Below are positions 1-8,713 of a stretch of 64,000 nt of DNA, one piece after another. This stretch comes from Pseudoalteromonas sp. R3. GTDB taxonomy: Bacteria; Pseudomonadota; Gammaproteobacteria; Enterobacterales; Alteromonadaceae. Within the stretch, counting starts at the first letter, position 1; the number at the start of each line of letters is the position of its first letter. The stretch covers positions 2,976,001-3,040,000 of the forward strand of contig NZ_CP034835.1 in NCBI RefSeq assembly GCF_004014715.1, in the 5' to 3' direction. Made by a program: the position numbers and the translations under genes. A model generated the notes under the pieces. The model was not told the DNA's origin, did not search any database, and saw only the letters and a list, made by a program, of their open reading frames with translations.

Positions 1-130
1 CGGGATGACGGAAATGTCTGTAAGCGTTGTATCAACTTGATACTTCCGTATCGCGCATCAGTAGCTACCGACTCGCAAGCATCCAGGGTGGTGTCGGGGG
101 ATGTTGGTACCGAGTTTAGACGGAGTAAAC
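1..130. repeat. Partial copy of dispersed palindromic repeat; left-edge intergenic region
   Basis: The first bases (CGGGATGACGG) and the segment near 70-110 (CGACTCGCAAGCATCCAGGG) resemble the repeat units near 8.1, 12.7-12.9 and 50.6 kb, which share CCGGGATGAC and GGCTCGCAAGC-like pieces. The copy is cut by the window edge. From about 130 to 305 the DNA is AT-rich; a 75-codon frame starting at 166 lacks a ribosome site and family features and is not called. Confidence 0.45.
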
Positions 131-309
131 AGTGATGCTTGGCGTGCCTTACCCATTAAATACGTGTGAACGCAGGCTACCTAAACCAAGTGAAATTCGA
201 CCGGGTTTTTTCTCCCATTTCCAAAAATCGCAATTCCAATTCCACAAATTACCGCGCTGAACCCACATCAAAAAAACACAAAACTTATAAAATACAAAAA
301 CTTAAAAAT

Positions 310-325
310 TGGCATATGACTTGTA
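310..325 (+). promoter_or_regulatory. Candidate sigma-54 (-24/-12) promoter of the efflux operon
   Basis: TGGCATA-TGAC-TTGTA matches the RpoN consensus TGGCAYR-N4-TTGCW at all but one informative position (T for C at the -12 element). It lies 35 bases before the HlyD-type start codon, giving a short leader. The same operon ends in an NtrC-family regulator, the class of activator sigma-54 needs, which supports the match. No enhancer site was identified with confidence. Confidence 0.6.
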
Positions 326-359
326 ATGCCTATACCCAAATGCCCACAGAGGAAATGGT

Positions 360-1607
360 ATGGACATACAGGTCGAACAGAAAAACAACATAAAAGTAAA
401 CTGGTTGTGGCTGGGTGGTATTGCTTTGGCCATAGCGATTGTTGGCTGGTTGATATCGCAACCTACAGCACAAGCGTCTTTGCCCGCAGAGAATGCCTGG
501 ATTGGTAAAGTCAGACAAGGCGATTTGACCATTTCAGTGGCGGGGTTTGGTCAACTCAAGTCGCGCACGCCACGTCTGATCAGCGCCGCCAGTGAGGCCA
601 CGGTTGAGGAGATTATGCTGCGTCCCGGTGCTGAGGTCACGCCCAGCAGCGTGATTATGAAGCTAAAGGATGCCAACCTTTCCCAGTCACTTAAAGATGC
701 AAAACGAGCACTTCAACAGGCCAAAGATCAGTATTTACAATCCGATATTAATCAACAGCGGGAAATGCTGTCGCATCAAGCCAGCCTGGAGATCTTAAAG
801 TCTGAACTGGAAAGTGCTGAACTCGAGGTCTCAGCGCAGGCCGGGCTGGTTGAAGATGGTGCCGTGTCCAAGCTGGATTATCAGCGTACCGTACTGGAGC
901 ATCGCCAGCTTAAGCGGCGCATTGATATCGAACAGCGCCGTATCGCTCAGCTTAAAACCTTACATCAGGCCAATTTACAACTGGCCAACTCCGATATAGA
1001 AGCCGCCGAAGAGGCATATCAGTTAATTCAGCACCGGGTAGACCAACTGACTGTGCGTGCGGGGATCACTGGCGTTGTGCAACAACTCCATGTGGAACTG
1101 GGGCAAAGTGTGCCGCTGGGCGCGCAACTTGCACTGGTTGGCAGCACTAAAGATTTATATGCTCAGCTGCAAATCCCGCAGGCCTATGCTGAACAAATTA
1201 AACTTAAGCAGTCGGTACAAGTGAATACCCGCGCCGACCTTATCACCGGCACGGTCTCGCGGATCAACCCAATGGTGCAAAACGGCAATATTGAAGTCGA
1301 AGTGGCCCTGCCTGCCGTGCTGCCCGACAGCGCCCGGCCCGAGCTAAACATTGAAGGAACTATACATATCAGCACCCTTGAGGATGCGTTGTATATCGAC
1401 AAACCCATTGGTGCCAAGGCTTTCAGCACTGCCACTTTGTATCGTATCGAACCCAATACCCAACAAGCACACGCCATTGAGGTACACTATGGCGCCCAGA
1501 CCGCACAGTATATTCAGTTGCTATCCGGCGCACAGCCACAGCAGCGCTTTATTCTGTCGGATATGGCATCCTATCGGGATGAGCCGGTCGTGTACCTGAG
1601 TAAATAA
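360..1607 (+). CDS. HlyD/MacA-type periplasmic adaptor subunit of an efflux pump
   Basis: A protein of 415 residues with a short cytoplasmic N-terminus and one membrane anchor (about 15-34), then a periplasmic part: a split lipoyl-like domain (about 65-100 and 225-250), a helical hairpin rich in Q, L, E and A (about 105-215) and a beta-barrel domain (about 250-345). In such pumps the adaptor links an inner-membrane ABC transporter to an outer-membrane channel. GAGGAAATGGT precedes the ATG. The ATPase gene follows after 10 bases and the permease overlaps that, so the three form one export machine. No TolC-type channel is encoded nearby. Substrate unknown. Confidence 0.88.
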   Translation: MDIQVEQKNNIKVNWLWLGGIALAIAIVGWLISQPTAQASLPAENAWIGKVRQGDLTISVAGFGQLKSRTPRLISAASEATVEEIMLRPGAEVTPSSVIMKLKDANLSQSLKDAKRALQQAKDQYLQSDINQQREMLSHQASLEILKSELESAELEVSAQAGLVEDGAVSKLDYQRTVLEHRQLKRRIDIEQRRIAQLKTLHQANLQLANSDIEAAEEAYQLIQHRVDQLTVRAGITGVVQQLHVELGQSVPLGAQLALVGSTKDLYAQLQIPQAYAEQIKLKQSVQVNTRADLITGTVSRINPMVQNGNIEVEVALPAVLPDSARPELNIEGTIHISTLEDALYIDKPIGAKAFSTATLYRIEPNTQQAHAIEVHYGAQTAQYIQLLSGAQPQQRFILSDMASYRDEPVVYLSK

Positions 1608-1617
1608 GGAAACAACA

Positions 1618-2325
1618 ATGAACAACCAATGCGTTATTGAACTCACCGATATCACCAAACACTTCCTGCTCAGTGGCTTAGAGACACAAGCCTTACGGGG
1701 CGTAAACCTGCGCATTAACGAGGGGGAGTATGTCTCTATCTCAGGCCCGTCGGGATGTGGCAAGTCCACACTGCTCAATATTCTGGGTCTGCTGGACACG
1801 CCGACTGGCGGTCGCTATAAGATTGCCGGTAACGATGTCAGCCGGCTCAGTGTCAACCAGCGTGCTACTTTAAGAAACAAGCACATAGGCTTTGTCTTTC
1901 AGTCATTCAACCTGATTGATGAACTAAATGTATTCGACAATCTGGCACTGCCCGTTAAATACAGTGAACAGCCTTTAAGCGGCCCACAACTTAAAGAACG
2001 CGTTATGCAGTGCCTGGAACTGGTGCAAATGAGCCACCGGGTGGATCATCAACCCAATCAACTTTCCGGTGGTCAGCAGCAACGCATTGCCATTGCCCGT
2101 GCGCTGGTTAACAAGCCCGACATTCTGCTCATCGACGAACCCACCGGAAACCTGGACTCCAAAAATGGCGATGCCGTTATGCAGATGCTGCACGATTTAA
2201 ATGCACAAGGCACCACCATGTGTATGGTAACGCACGACCCCAGATATGCTGATATGGCTGGTCGTAAACTGTTTCTGCTTGATGGGGTGATGGTCGACGA
2301 GGTCAACCTGGAGATGGCGGGATGA
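1618..2325 (+). CDS. ABC transporter ATP-binding protein (MacB/LolD type)
   Basis: An ATPase of 235 residues. Walker A GPSGCGKS is at 43-50, the Q-loop at FQSFN near 94-98, the signature LSGGQ at 149-153 and Walker B ILLIDEP at 169-175, with an H-loop histidine in VTHDPRY. The helical insert and overall length fit the LolD/MacB group that energises FtsX-type permeases rather than substrate importers. GGAAACAAC precedes the ATG. The stop overlaps the permease start (ATGA-type overlap), indicating translational coupling. Confidence 0.93.
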   Translation: MNNQCVIELTDITKHFLLSGLETQALRGVNLRINEGEYVSISGPSGCGKSTLLNILGLLDTPTGGRYKIAGNDVSRLSVNQRATLRNKHIGFVFQSFNLIDELNVFDNLALPVKYSEQPLSGPQLKERVMQCLELVQMSHRVDHQPNQLSGGQQQRIAIARALVNKPDILLIDEPTGNLDSKNGDAVMQMLHDLNAQGTTMCMVTHDPRYADMAGRKLFLLDGVMVDEVNLEMAG

Positions 2326-4709
2326 TCAAAGAAGAACTTAAACTGGCCGCCTCCAACCTGAAAAAGTTGCCCGGCTTTAGTCTTACGGTGATCCTCACAC
2401 TTGCGCTCACGCTTGCAGCGCTGTGTGTGGTGATCAATATCAATCACAGGCTACTAACCAAACCTCTGCCCTACCCCAACGCCGACACCTTATGGGTCAC
2501 CGACCAAAGTGAAACCATTAATGGCGAAACCCAGTATGGCTTTCAGATGTTACCCACCCAGTTTCTGATCCATCAGGATCAGCAGTTTATTGACGAAATG
2601 GCGATGCTACATCTGACATCACCGCGTCTGATGGATGTGGACCAACGCCCCACGGTTGATATTCTCCGTGTCTCTCCGGAGTTCTTCTCTTTGCTGGGTG
2701 TCCCTATGCACCTGGGTCGCGCGCTGAACAGCAATGAAAGCGTAAGCGATGAACAAAAGGTACTGGTGCTGAGCTATCAGGCCTGGCAGGACAACTTTAA
2801 CGCCGATCCTGAGGTTATTGGGTCCTTCACTCAACTCAACCGGGTTGCCTACAAAATCGTCGGGGTGACTGCCGCTGACTTTGAAGTGCCTGAAATTTTC
2901 AGAAGCTTTGCCATCAGCGGATTTAGCAGTTTTCCTGAGGCGCTTAGCACCACTAGTCACTGGAACAGTATCAGCAGTCAGTTTAATGGGATTGCTCGTT
3001 TTAAGCCGGGCGTAAACCCTGAACAGGCGAACCATTCACTTGGCGAACAAATCGATGCCTTATATCAGTCTCGTGACAATGTGGCACCCGACACTGCCAT
3101 TGGTGCCCGCTTTACACCGCTACGCAGCAGGATCATCGCAGAAAGCGACACTCTGGCACTGAGCTTGTTATTTTCAGCCGCGGTGCTGGTGTTGATCGCC
3201 CTGACCAATGTAACTAACCTGTTTTTGTCTCGTGGTGCCCAGAAACAAAGAACGATGGCCATTCAGGCAGCGCTGGGTGCCAAACCACAACATATTTTTA
3301 TCAGTATGTTTTGTGAAAGTATCTTGTTGATTAGCGCAGCAACGGTTTTAGGATTGCTGGCCGCGGAGTGGCTTAATGTGCTACTGGCCGACGACCTGAG
3401 TTACCTGTTTACTCGCATGCAATCCTTATCGCTTGATGCGCCAACCGTGATTGTTGCAGTCTTGCTGGCACTGATCATAGCCCTGGTAATAGCAGCCATC
3501 ACCAGTCGCCAGGTCAACTACCAGGCCCTGACCAACGCCCTGCACGCCAGCGGTAAAGGCACCGGTGCACAGATCTCAGCCCGCACTCGCCATATTCTGG
3601 TTGCACTACAGGTGATGTTCGCCAGTCTGTTGTTATTTTTGGCTGCCAATAAACTATTGCCTGCTTATCAGGAAATGACACACCCAACCGGGTTTAACAC
3701 CGAGCACCTTTATTACGTCCGTGTCGATGGCAGCGCTACCGAAATTGATCCGTTTGAGTTATCCAGACAGGTTAAAAACACCCTGGGCACACAGGCCAAT
3801 ATTGAAACGGTTGCGGCCAGCGCCACCTCACCACTGGCCATGGGCTGGAAAAACTATCTATACGACGAAAAGGTTGAGCTGATCGGGATCATGAGTCTGG
3901 CATTTTTTGATCAGGATGCCTTCACCGCCCTGTCATTGCCAATCACGCAAGGCCGCAGCTTCACGCCTATCGCAGCATCCGGTGAAGATAATAATGAGAT
4001 TGTGCTCTCCGACTCTCTGGCCAGGCGCCTGTATGGCGAGACCAATCCTCTGGGTCAGACACTGTATATCGACCAGGAAACGCCCAGACAGGTGGTTGGC
4101 ATTGTTGATGACGTGTACGTGCCAACAGGCCCTTTAGGGTACGAGCTGGAACGCTATTATGTGCCTCTTACTGAAGGCAGCAATGCGTTTATTATTAAAG
4201 CCAGTGGGCCGCTGTCGCACTCGCAACTGGGCAACGTATTAAAGGACATCCATCCGACCTTAAACTTCTCGGATTTCAGGAAAGTGGATGATATGCTCAG
4301 TCAGCGACTCAGACAAACCTGGCTTCAGGCCATGTTGACAGTAGCACTGCTTGTACTGACACTTAGCCTGGCTGGCGCAGGCATTTATGGTGTACTCACA
4401 TACAGTGTCCAGATGCGTCGCTACGAACTGGGCATTCACCTGTCTTTGGGTGCGCATACACATAAGCTGGTTGCTATGATTGTAAAACAGAGTTTTGTGC
4501 CTATATTCACCGGCCTGGCTCTGAGCCTGTTGTTTGCCAGTCTTGGATATCTGCTGTGGTCGCGTATTGGCAATGGACCTGTCGACGTAAACTGGCTGGC
4601 TGTTGTTAGCAGCATTCCGGTTATGCTATTGGTTGCGCTAATTGCAAGCTATCTGCCGGTGCAAAAGGTGGTCCGTCAGGATCCTATCCGGGCACTGAGA
4701 AATGAATAA
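2322..4709 (+). CDS. FtsX/MacB-family ABC permease with two FtsX cores
   Basis: A membrane protein of 795 residues. The N-terminal membrane helix (about 20-41) is followed by a large periplasmic MacB_PCD-type domain, three helices (about 275-395), a second helix-plus-periplasmic unit (from about 425) and three C-terminal helices (about 665-785). Two tandem FtsX cores make it about twice the length of LolC/E. It ends in PVQKVVRQDPIRALRNE, the typical C-terminus of these permeases. Together with the adaptor and ATPase it probably expels a lipid, peptide or drug-like compound; the substrate cannot be read from the sequence. Confidence 0.88.
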   Translation: MIKEELKLAASNLKKLPGFSLTVILTLALTLAALCVVININHRLLTKPLPYPNADTLWVTDQSETINGETQYGFQMLPTQFLIHQDQQFIDEMAMLHLTSPRLMDVDQRPTVDILRVSPEFFSLLGVPMHLGRALNSNESVSDEQKVLVLSYQAWQDNFNADPEVIGSFTQLNRVAYKIVGVTAADFEVPEIFRSFAISGFSSFPEALSTTSHWNSISSQFNGIARFKPGVNPEQANHSLGEQIDALYQSRDNVAPDTAIGARFTPLRSRIIAESDTLALSLLFSAAVLVLIALTNVTNLFLSRGAQKQRTMAIQAALGAKPQHIFISMFCESILLISAATVLGLLAAEWLNVLLADDLSYLFTRMQSLSLDAPTVIVAVLLALIIALVIAAITSRQVNYQALTNALHASGKGTGAQISARTRHILVALQVMFASLLLFLAANKLLPAYQEMTHPTGFNTEHLYYVRVDGSATEIDPFELSRQVKNTLGTQANIETVAASATSPLAMGWKNYLYDEKVELIGIMSLAFFDQDAFTALSLPITQGRSFTPIAASGEDNNEIVLSDSLARRLYGETNPLGQTLYIDQETPRQVVGIVDDVYVPTGPLGYELERYYVPLTEGSNAFIIKASGPLSHSQLGNVLKDIHPTLNFSDFRKVDDMLSQRLRQTWLQAMLTVALLVLTLSLAGAGIYGVLTYSVQMRRYELGIHLSLGAHTHKLVAMIVKQSFVPIFTGLALSLLFASLGYLLWSRIGNGPVDVNWLAVVSSIPVMLLVALIASYLPVQKVVRQDPIRALRNE

Positions 4710-4738
4710 CCATTCTAATAAAAAGTAAATGAGGAAAA

Positions 4739-4760
4739 GCAGGCGCCGAGCGGCGTCTGC
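4739..4760 (+). terminator. GC-rich hairpin between permease and regulator genes
   Basis: GCAGGCGCC / GGCGTCTGC form a 9-bp stem (one G-U pair) around a GAGC loop, preceded by an A-rich tract and followed by CTGTTTAATC. It could be a weak attenuator lowering expression of the regulator genes relative to the pump. It also lies between an AGGAAAA ribosome-site-like sequence at 4731-4738 and the preferred ATG at 4771; folding would bring the two closer. Confidence 0.5.
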
Positions 4761-4770
4761 CTGTTTAATC

Positions 4771-6138
4771 ATGCAAGGCACCTTACTTATCGTTGATGAC
4801 AAGGCTGATATTCGCCTGAGTCTTCATATACTGCTGAAAAACAGCGGTTTTAACACAATTCAATGTGACACCCTGAGTGCTGCGGCACAGGCTCTGGCGC
4901 AGCACACAATCGACCTGGTGCTGCTCGACATGAATTATGAGCTGGATACAACCTCTGGTCAGGAAGGGCTTAATTTCCTGTCAGAACATGCTGCGCAGAC
5001 ACCATCCAGCCCGGCATTTATTGCCATGACCGCCTGGTCCAGTGTTAATCTGGCCGTCGAAGCCATGCAGCGAGGTGCAGTAGATTTTTTTGCCAAGCCC
5101 TGGGACAACCACACTGTGCTGATGATGATAAAAAAGCATCTGGGGCTACGGCACATGACCCAGGCCAGACAAAGCGCTGATCCGGTCTTGCTAAAGGCGC
5201 CCGCCGAAAGCCCCCTGCTGTGGATCAGCCCGCAAATGCAGGCACTTAAAAAGCAGCTTGATCGGGTCGCCCCGACCGGCGCCAATATTCTGTTGCGAGG
5301 CGAAAACGGCACGGGTAAATCCCAGGTTGCGCAATACCTCCACCAGCAAAGCCTGCAAACGGGAAAACTCATCAGCGTTAACATGGCGGCAATCCCGGAT
5401 ACCTTGTTCGAAAGCGAGCTGTTTGGTCATGTTAAAGGGGCATTCACCGATGCCCGTCAGAACCGCGAAGGCCGCTTCAGTCAGGCAAGCAGCGGCACTT
5501 TATTTTTAGATGAAATCGCGACGCTAAACGAATCTCAGCAGGCTAAGTTGCTACGGGTACTGGAAAATGGTGAATACGAGCCGCTCGGCTCCGACGCAAC
5601 TTGTCACGCAGATTGCCGACTTATCAGCGCTACGAATGCAGATCTCGATACTCTGCAAACGCAAGGGGCATTTCGTCAGGATCTGTATTTCAGGCTCAAT
5701 ACCATAGAGCTGACACTGCCACCACTTAGACAGCGCAGTAACGAAGTTATACCACTCGCCGAGCACTTTATATCGGCTCATGCGAAACGCTATGAACTGC
5801 CCGAAGCGCCTTTATCAGAGTGTGCCCGTAAAGTACTGCAGGCCTATCACTGGCCGGGCAATGTGCGAGAATTAAGCCACATTATGGAGCGGGCAGTACT
5901 AATGTGTGACGAGGCCGAGATCACAGCCAGTCAGCTCAACATCAAACCAGCCAGCAGCGAGCTGAACAGCCCGGTAAAGGAACTGGTCACGCTGGAGCAG
6001 GCGGAGCAGAAACTGATCAAAATGGCACTCTCTCAGTGTCAGGACAACGTCGAAGAGGCATCGGCATTGCTGGGGATCAGCAAAAGTGCGCTGTACCGCC
6101 GCATGGACAAATTCAGCATCAAAACCCGGCAGCCTTAA
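4771..6138 (+). CDS. NtrC-family sigma-54-dependent response regulator
   Basis: Read from ATG 4771 (455 residues) because the receiver domain begins at once with GTLLIVDDKAD; the in-frame ATG at 4729 would add 14 residues translated through a hairpin. Receiver domain about 1-125 with acceptor Asp53 and the conserved Lys in FFAKPWD. AAA+ domain about 145-380 with Walker A GENGTGKS, the sigma-54 contact loop as GAFTDA rather than GAFTGA, Walker B GTLFLDEI and the arginine region FRQDLYFRLN. A Fis-type helix-turn-helix lies at the C-terminus (ASALLGISKSALYRRM). The GTG of the partner kinase follows 2 bases after the stop. Confidence 0.92.
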   Translation: MQGTLLIVDDKADIRLSLHILLKNSGFNTIQCDTLSAAAQALAQHTIDLVLLDMNYELDTTSGQEGLNFLSEHAAQTPSSPAFIAMTAWSSVNLAVEAMQRGAVDFFAKPWDNHTVLMMIKKHLGLRHMTQARQSADPVLLKAPAESPLLWISPQMQALKKQLDRVAPTGANILLRGENGTGKSQVAQYLHQQSLQTGKLISVNMAAIPDTLFESELFGHVKGAFTDARQNREGRFSQASSGTLFLDEIATLNESQQAKLLRVLENGEYEPLGSDATCHADCRLISATNADLDTLQTQGAFRQDLYFRLNTIELTLPPLRQRSNEVIPLAEHFISAHAKRYELPEAPLSECARKVLQAYHWPGNVRELSHIMERAVLMCDEAEITASQLNIKPASSELNSPVKELVTLEQAEQKLIKMALSQCQDNVEEASALLGISKSALYRRMDKFSIKTRQP

Positions 6139-6140
6139 CC

Positions 6141-7430
6141 GTGATTAAATTAAATTACGAACGCCTTGTTTCTGGGTTTTTCCTGATAGTCTGGCTGCTG
6201 TTTGCCTTGCTCAGCACCGCGCTACTGCTCAGCCTTAGCAGTGGCTGGCTGGGCATCCTTACCAACTGTGTTGTGGTACTTTGCCCGGCTGCACTGCTGC
6301 TACACAGCATTAAAACCCGCGTTGTTCAGCCCTTTTATCATCTGACTAACACGGTCGAAGCCATGCGCCTTGAGGATTATGGGCAACGGTTTTATACGCA
6401 CGATCAAAGCGGTATCCTGGCTCAGCTGCAAACAGAAACCAGCCAGCTGTGTGAGCATTTGCAGGCATATAAATCGGCACGGGATCATCAGGCCATCTTA
6501 CTGTTTCAGCTGATTGAGCAGCTGCCTAGTCCCATTGTAGTGTTTGATGAAAGTAATGCTCTGGTTCATGCCAATGAGGCCTTCTCAAACTGGACAGGCA
6601 AACCCTGGCAAACGCAACGACTGACCAAAGCACACCATTTTAGCCTGGTGCAGTCTAATGGTCAGTGGCAATTCAGTCACCCCTCTCTTGCTCAGCAATG
6701 GCAGATCCGCCAAAGCCAGCTCCCCATCAATGACAGTCATGCTCATTTATTGATCCTCACCGATGTACAGTCGGTGGTAAGTCAGGCGCAGCGTGACGCC
6801 TGGCAAAAGATGATCCGTATTCTGAGTCATGAGATCCACAACTCGCTCTCCCCCATTAAGTCACTGGCACAGACATTACAAACCCTGGAGCCAGGTAAAG
6901 ACACTCAGGCCGATTTCGAGCAGGCCTTAGCGGTGATTGTACAACGCAGTGATGGGCTAATGTCGTTCGTGAATCGCTATGCCAGTGTTGCAAGACAGCA
7001 CCAGCTGCACCCCAAAGAGATCACCATAAACGCCCTGCTGACCCCAATGCAGGCATTATATGAGCCACGGGTTCGCTGTATAGTTGAACAAGAATTTACG
7101 CTACAAATAGACGTCAGCCTGATGGAACAAGTGCTGGTTAATTTGATCACCAATGCACTGGAGGCCGGTACACAAATGACTGCTATTAACATTACTGCCA
7201 GTAAAACAGCACAGTACGTCTTTATTGATGTGCTGGATGAGGGTCAGGGCATTAGTAACCCCGACAACTTGTTTGTGCCTTTTTATACCACCAAAGAAAA
7301 CGGCAAAGGCATTGGGCTGGTACTGTGTAAAAACATCATTGAGCAACACAACGGCCGCCTGACACTGGTTAATCGCACTGACAAACCCGGTGCCAGAGCC
7401 CGCATTCAGCTGCCACTCGCTCAGGGCTGA
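6141..7430 (+). CDS. Sensor histidine kinase of the efflux-linked two-component system
   Basis: GTG start 2 bases after the regulator stop; 429 residues. Two N-terminal membrane helices (about 9-31 and 34-52) with almost no periplasmic loop suggest sensing within or near the membrane. A HAMP-like linker and a PAS-like domain (about 130-210) follow. The H-box is HEIHNSLSPIKSL (about 230-245), the N-box NLITNALEA, and G-boxes DEGQGI and GKGIGLVLCK complete the ATP-binding domain. It resembles NtrB/NtrY-type kinases and should phosphorylate the preceding regulator. Confidence 0.9.
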   Translation: MIKLNYERLVSGFFLIVWLLFALLSTALLLSLSSGWLGILTNCVVVLCPAALLLHSIKTRVVQPFYHLTNTVEAMRLEDYGQRFYTHDQSGILAQLQTETSQLCEHLQAYKSARDHQAILLFQLIEQLPSPIVVFDESNALVHANEAFSNWTGKPWQTQRLTKAHHFSLVQSNGQWQFSHPSLAQQWQIRQSQLPINDSHAHLLILTDVQSVVSQAQRDAWQKMIRILSHEIHNSLSPIKSLAQTLQTLEPGKDTQADFEQALAVIVQRSDGLMSFVNRYASVARQHQLHPKEITINALLTPMQALYEPRVRCIVEQEFTLQIDVSLMEQVLVNLITNALEAGTQMTAINITASKTAQYVFIDVLDEGQGISNPDNLFVPFYTTKENGKGIGLVLCKNIIEQHNGRLTLVNRTDKPGARARIQLPLAQG

Positions 7431-7438
7431 GCAAGATT

Positions 7439-7951
7439 CTACTGCTCAACAAAAATCAGTGAGTTGGTATCAAAGCCACGCGCGGAGGCCATGCGAACGA
7501 ACTTGTCGATAATGGCCTGGTCTACTTCTGGTGTTCTTGAGAGCAGCCACAAATAGTCGGTATCGGGGCCAGACACAAATGCATATTGATAGTTTTGATG
7601 GTCCAGCTCAAACACCACATAGGCACCGTAAAACGGACCAAAAAACGAGACTTTCAGATAGGCTTCATCGTCCTGGTCGACAAAAAACGCTTTGCCCTCA
7701 GCTTCGCGCCACTGATTTTCTTCGGCGTTAAAGCCACGATTAATCACTTTTACGCCGCCATCTTCGCGCATACTGTATTGCGCCGTTACGCGAGAAAGTC
7801 CGCGTTCGAAGGAATGATCCAGTCTGGCAATCTCATACCACTTACCAAGGTAACGGTTCAGCTCAAAATTATTAACGGGCTGCACGCCCTGTGGCATACC
7901 CAGACAACTGCTGAGAATAAGCGCCATCATGATGATTAACAGTGTTTTCAA
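7439..7951 (-). CDS. blc: Lipocalin family outer-membrane lipoprotein (Blc-like)
   Basis: Chosen start is TTG at 7951 because AAGGA lies 7 bases upstream and translation then opens with a clean lipoprotein signal (LKTLLIIMMALILSSC); longer in-frame versions add 17 unlikely residues. 170 residues. The lipocalin hallmark GKWYEIARLD follows shortly after the lipidated Cys, and the strand motifs and C-terminal region fit bacterial Blc, which binds fatty acids or lysophospholipids at the outer membrane. Convergent with the kinase gene 8 bases away. Confidence 0.88.
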   Translation of the reverse strand: MKTLLIIMMALILSSCLGMPQGVQPVNNFELNRYLGKWYEIARLDHSFERGLSRVTAQYSMREDGGVKVINRGFNAEENQWREAEGKAFFVDQDDEAYLKVSFFGPFYGAYVVFELDHQNYQYAFVSGPDTDYLWLLSRTPEVDQAIIDKFVRMASARGFDTNSLIFVEQ

Positions 7952-8006
7952 TGTGTATTCCTTGTAAAACCCAATGCTGGTAGTACGCTCAGGAAACAGC
8001 ACAGGT

Positions 8007-8140
8007 TCACTGTTTTGTGCGCTTTTCCCGACGCTCCACTATCCAGTAATACACATTGTAGCAGGCACCTGCAATGCAGAGCAGAGAGAGCAGTAATGCC
8101 GGCACGAATAAGCCAAGTTGAACTAAGACGTTGTTGGTGA
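8007..8140 (-). pseudogene. Remnant of a small membrane protein cut by a repeat
   Basis: An open frame without an obvious start ends at 8007-8009 and encodes a hydrophobic stretch PALLLSLLCIAGACYN followed by VYYWIVERREKRTKQ, typical of a small single-span membrane protein with a basic tail. Its upstream part merges into the dispersed repeat at 8105-8260, so the true N-terminus may have been replaced. It could also be chance. Confidence 0.25.
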
Positions 8141-8260
8141 GTAGATCCCGTGTCGATGCACGGGATGACTAAGAGAGTGTTGGGATTGCCAAGGATATGC
8201 CGGGATAACTGAGAAGATGCTGAGATCCGCCATACCGGCGCCCGAAGCCGGGATGAAACA
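8105..8260. repeat. Dispersed palindromic repeat, copy 2
   Basis: Contains GAATAAGCCAAGTTGAACTA, GTGTCGATGCACGGGATGAC, and ATACCGGCGCCCGAAGCCGG in the same order as the tandem units at 12.65-12.9 kb. Each unit includes a CCGGC-GCCGG-type palindrome. The copy occupies the gap between the lipocalin region and yjdM. Confidence 0.6.
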
Positions 8261-8261
8261 A

Positions 8262-8597
8262 TCAGGCTTTTTTGACGAACTTGGCAGTCACCATCATTTC
8301 TCCCACGCCGTCGACTTTACAATCCAGTTCGTGGTCTTTTTTGTCCAGTACTCGGCGAACAAGCGCTTTAGTACCAATTTTGATGACCTGAGAACTCCCT
8401 TTGATTTTCAGATCTTTAATCACGGTCACTTTATCGCCGTCGGCCAGCAAAGCACCGTTCGCATCTTTCACTTTTACCAGGTCGTCATCATTGACTTCGT
8501 TTGGGTTCCACTCATAGGCGCACTCTGGGCACACCAGGTTGCTTTGATCCTGATAAACATATTCAGAATTACATTTTGGGCAAGGAGGTAAAGACAT
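8262..8597 (-). CDS. yjdM: Zinc-ribbon protein YjdM (PhnA-like)
   Basis: 111 residues. The N-terminal zinc ribbon has CPKC (Cys6, Cys9) and CPEC (Cys23, Cys26), followed by the SH3-like YjdM/PhnA domain ([14 protein letters not shown]). Length and motif spacing match the family, found as a single gene in many proteobacteria and historically named after the phn operon although its role there is doubtful. AAGGAGGT is placed just before the ATG. Isolated gene. Confidence 0.92.
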   Translation of the reverse strand: MSLPPCPKCNSEYVYQDQSNLVCPECAYEWNPNEVNDDDLVKVKDANGALLADGDKVTVIKDLKIKGSSQVIKIGTKALVRRVLDKKDHELDCKVDGVGEMMVTAKFVKKA

Positions 8598-8713
8598 GCT
8601 TACTTACTACATTTTGATTCATTTGGTCTGCATAGTAATGGCTCAGTCACAGATGTGCCAGTCCCAAGTCAATATTTATTGATTTAGTGCAGCAATGAAT
8701 AATATAACTGCCC

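Noticed and set aside
166-393. 75-codon frame upstream of the adaptor gene
   Set aside because: No ribosome site, composition unlike a protein, overlaps the sigma-54 promoter and the adaptor start.
8217-8591. 124-codon plus-strand frame opposite yjdM
   Set aside because: Antisense shadow of the well-supported YjdM gene.
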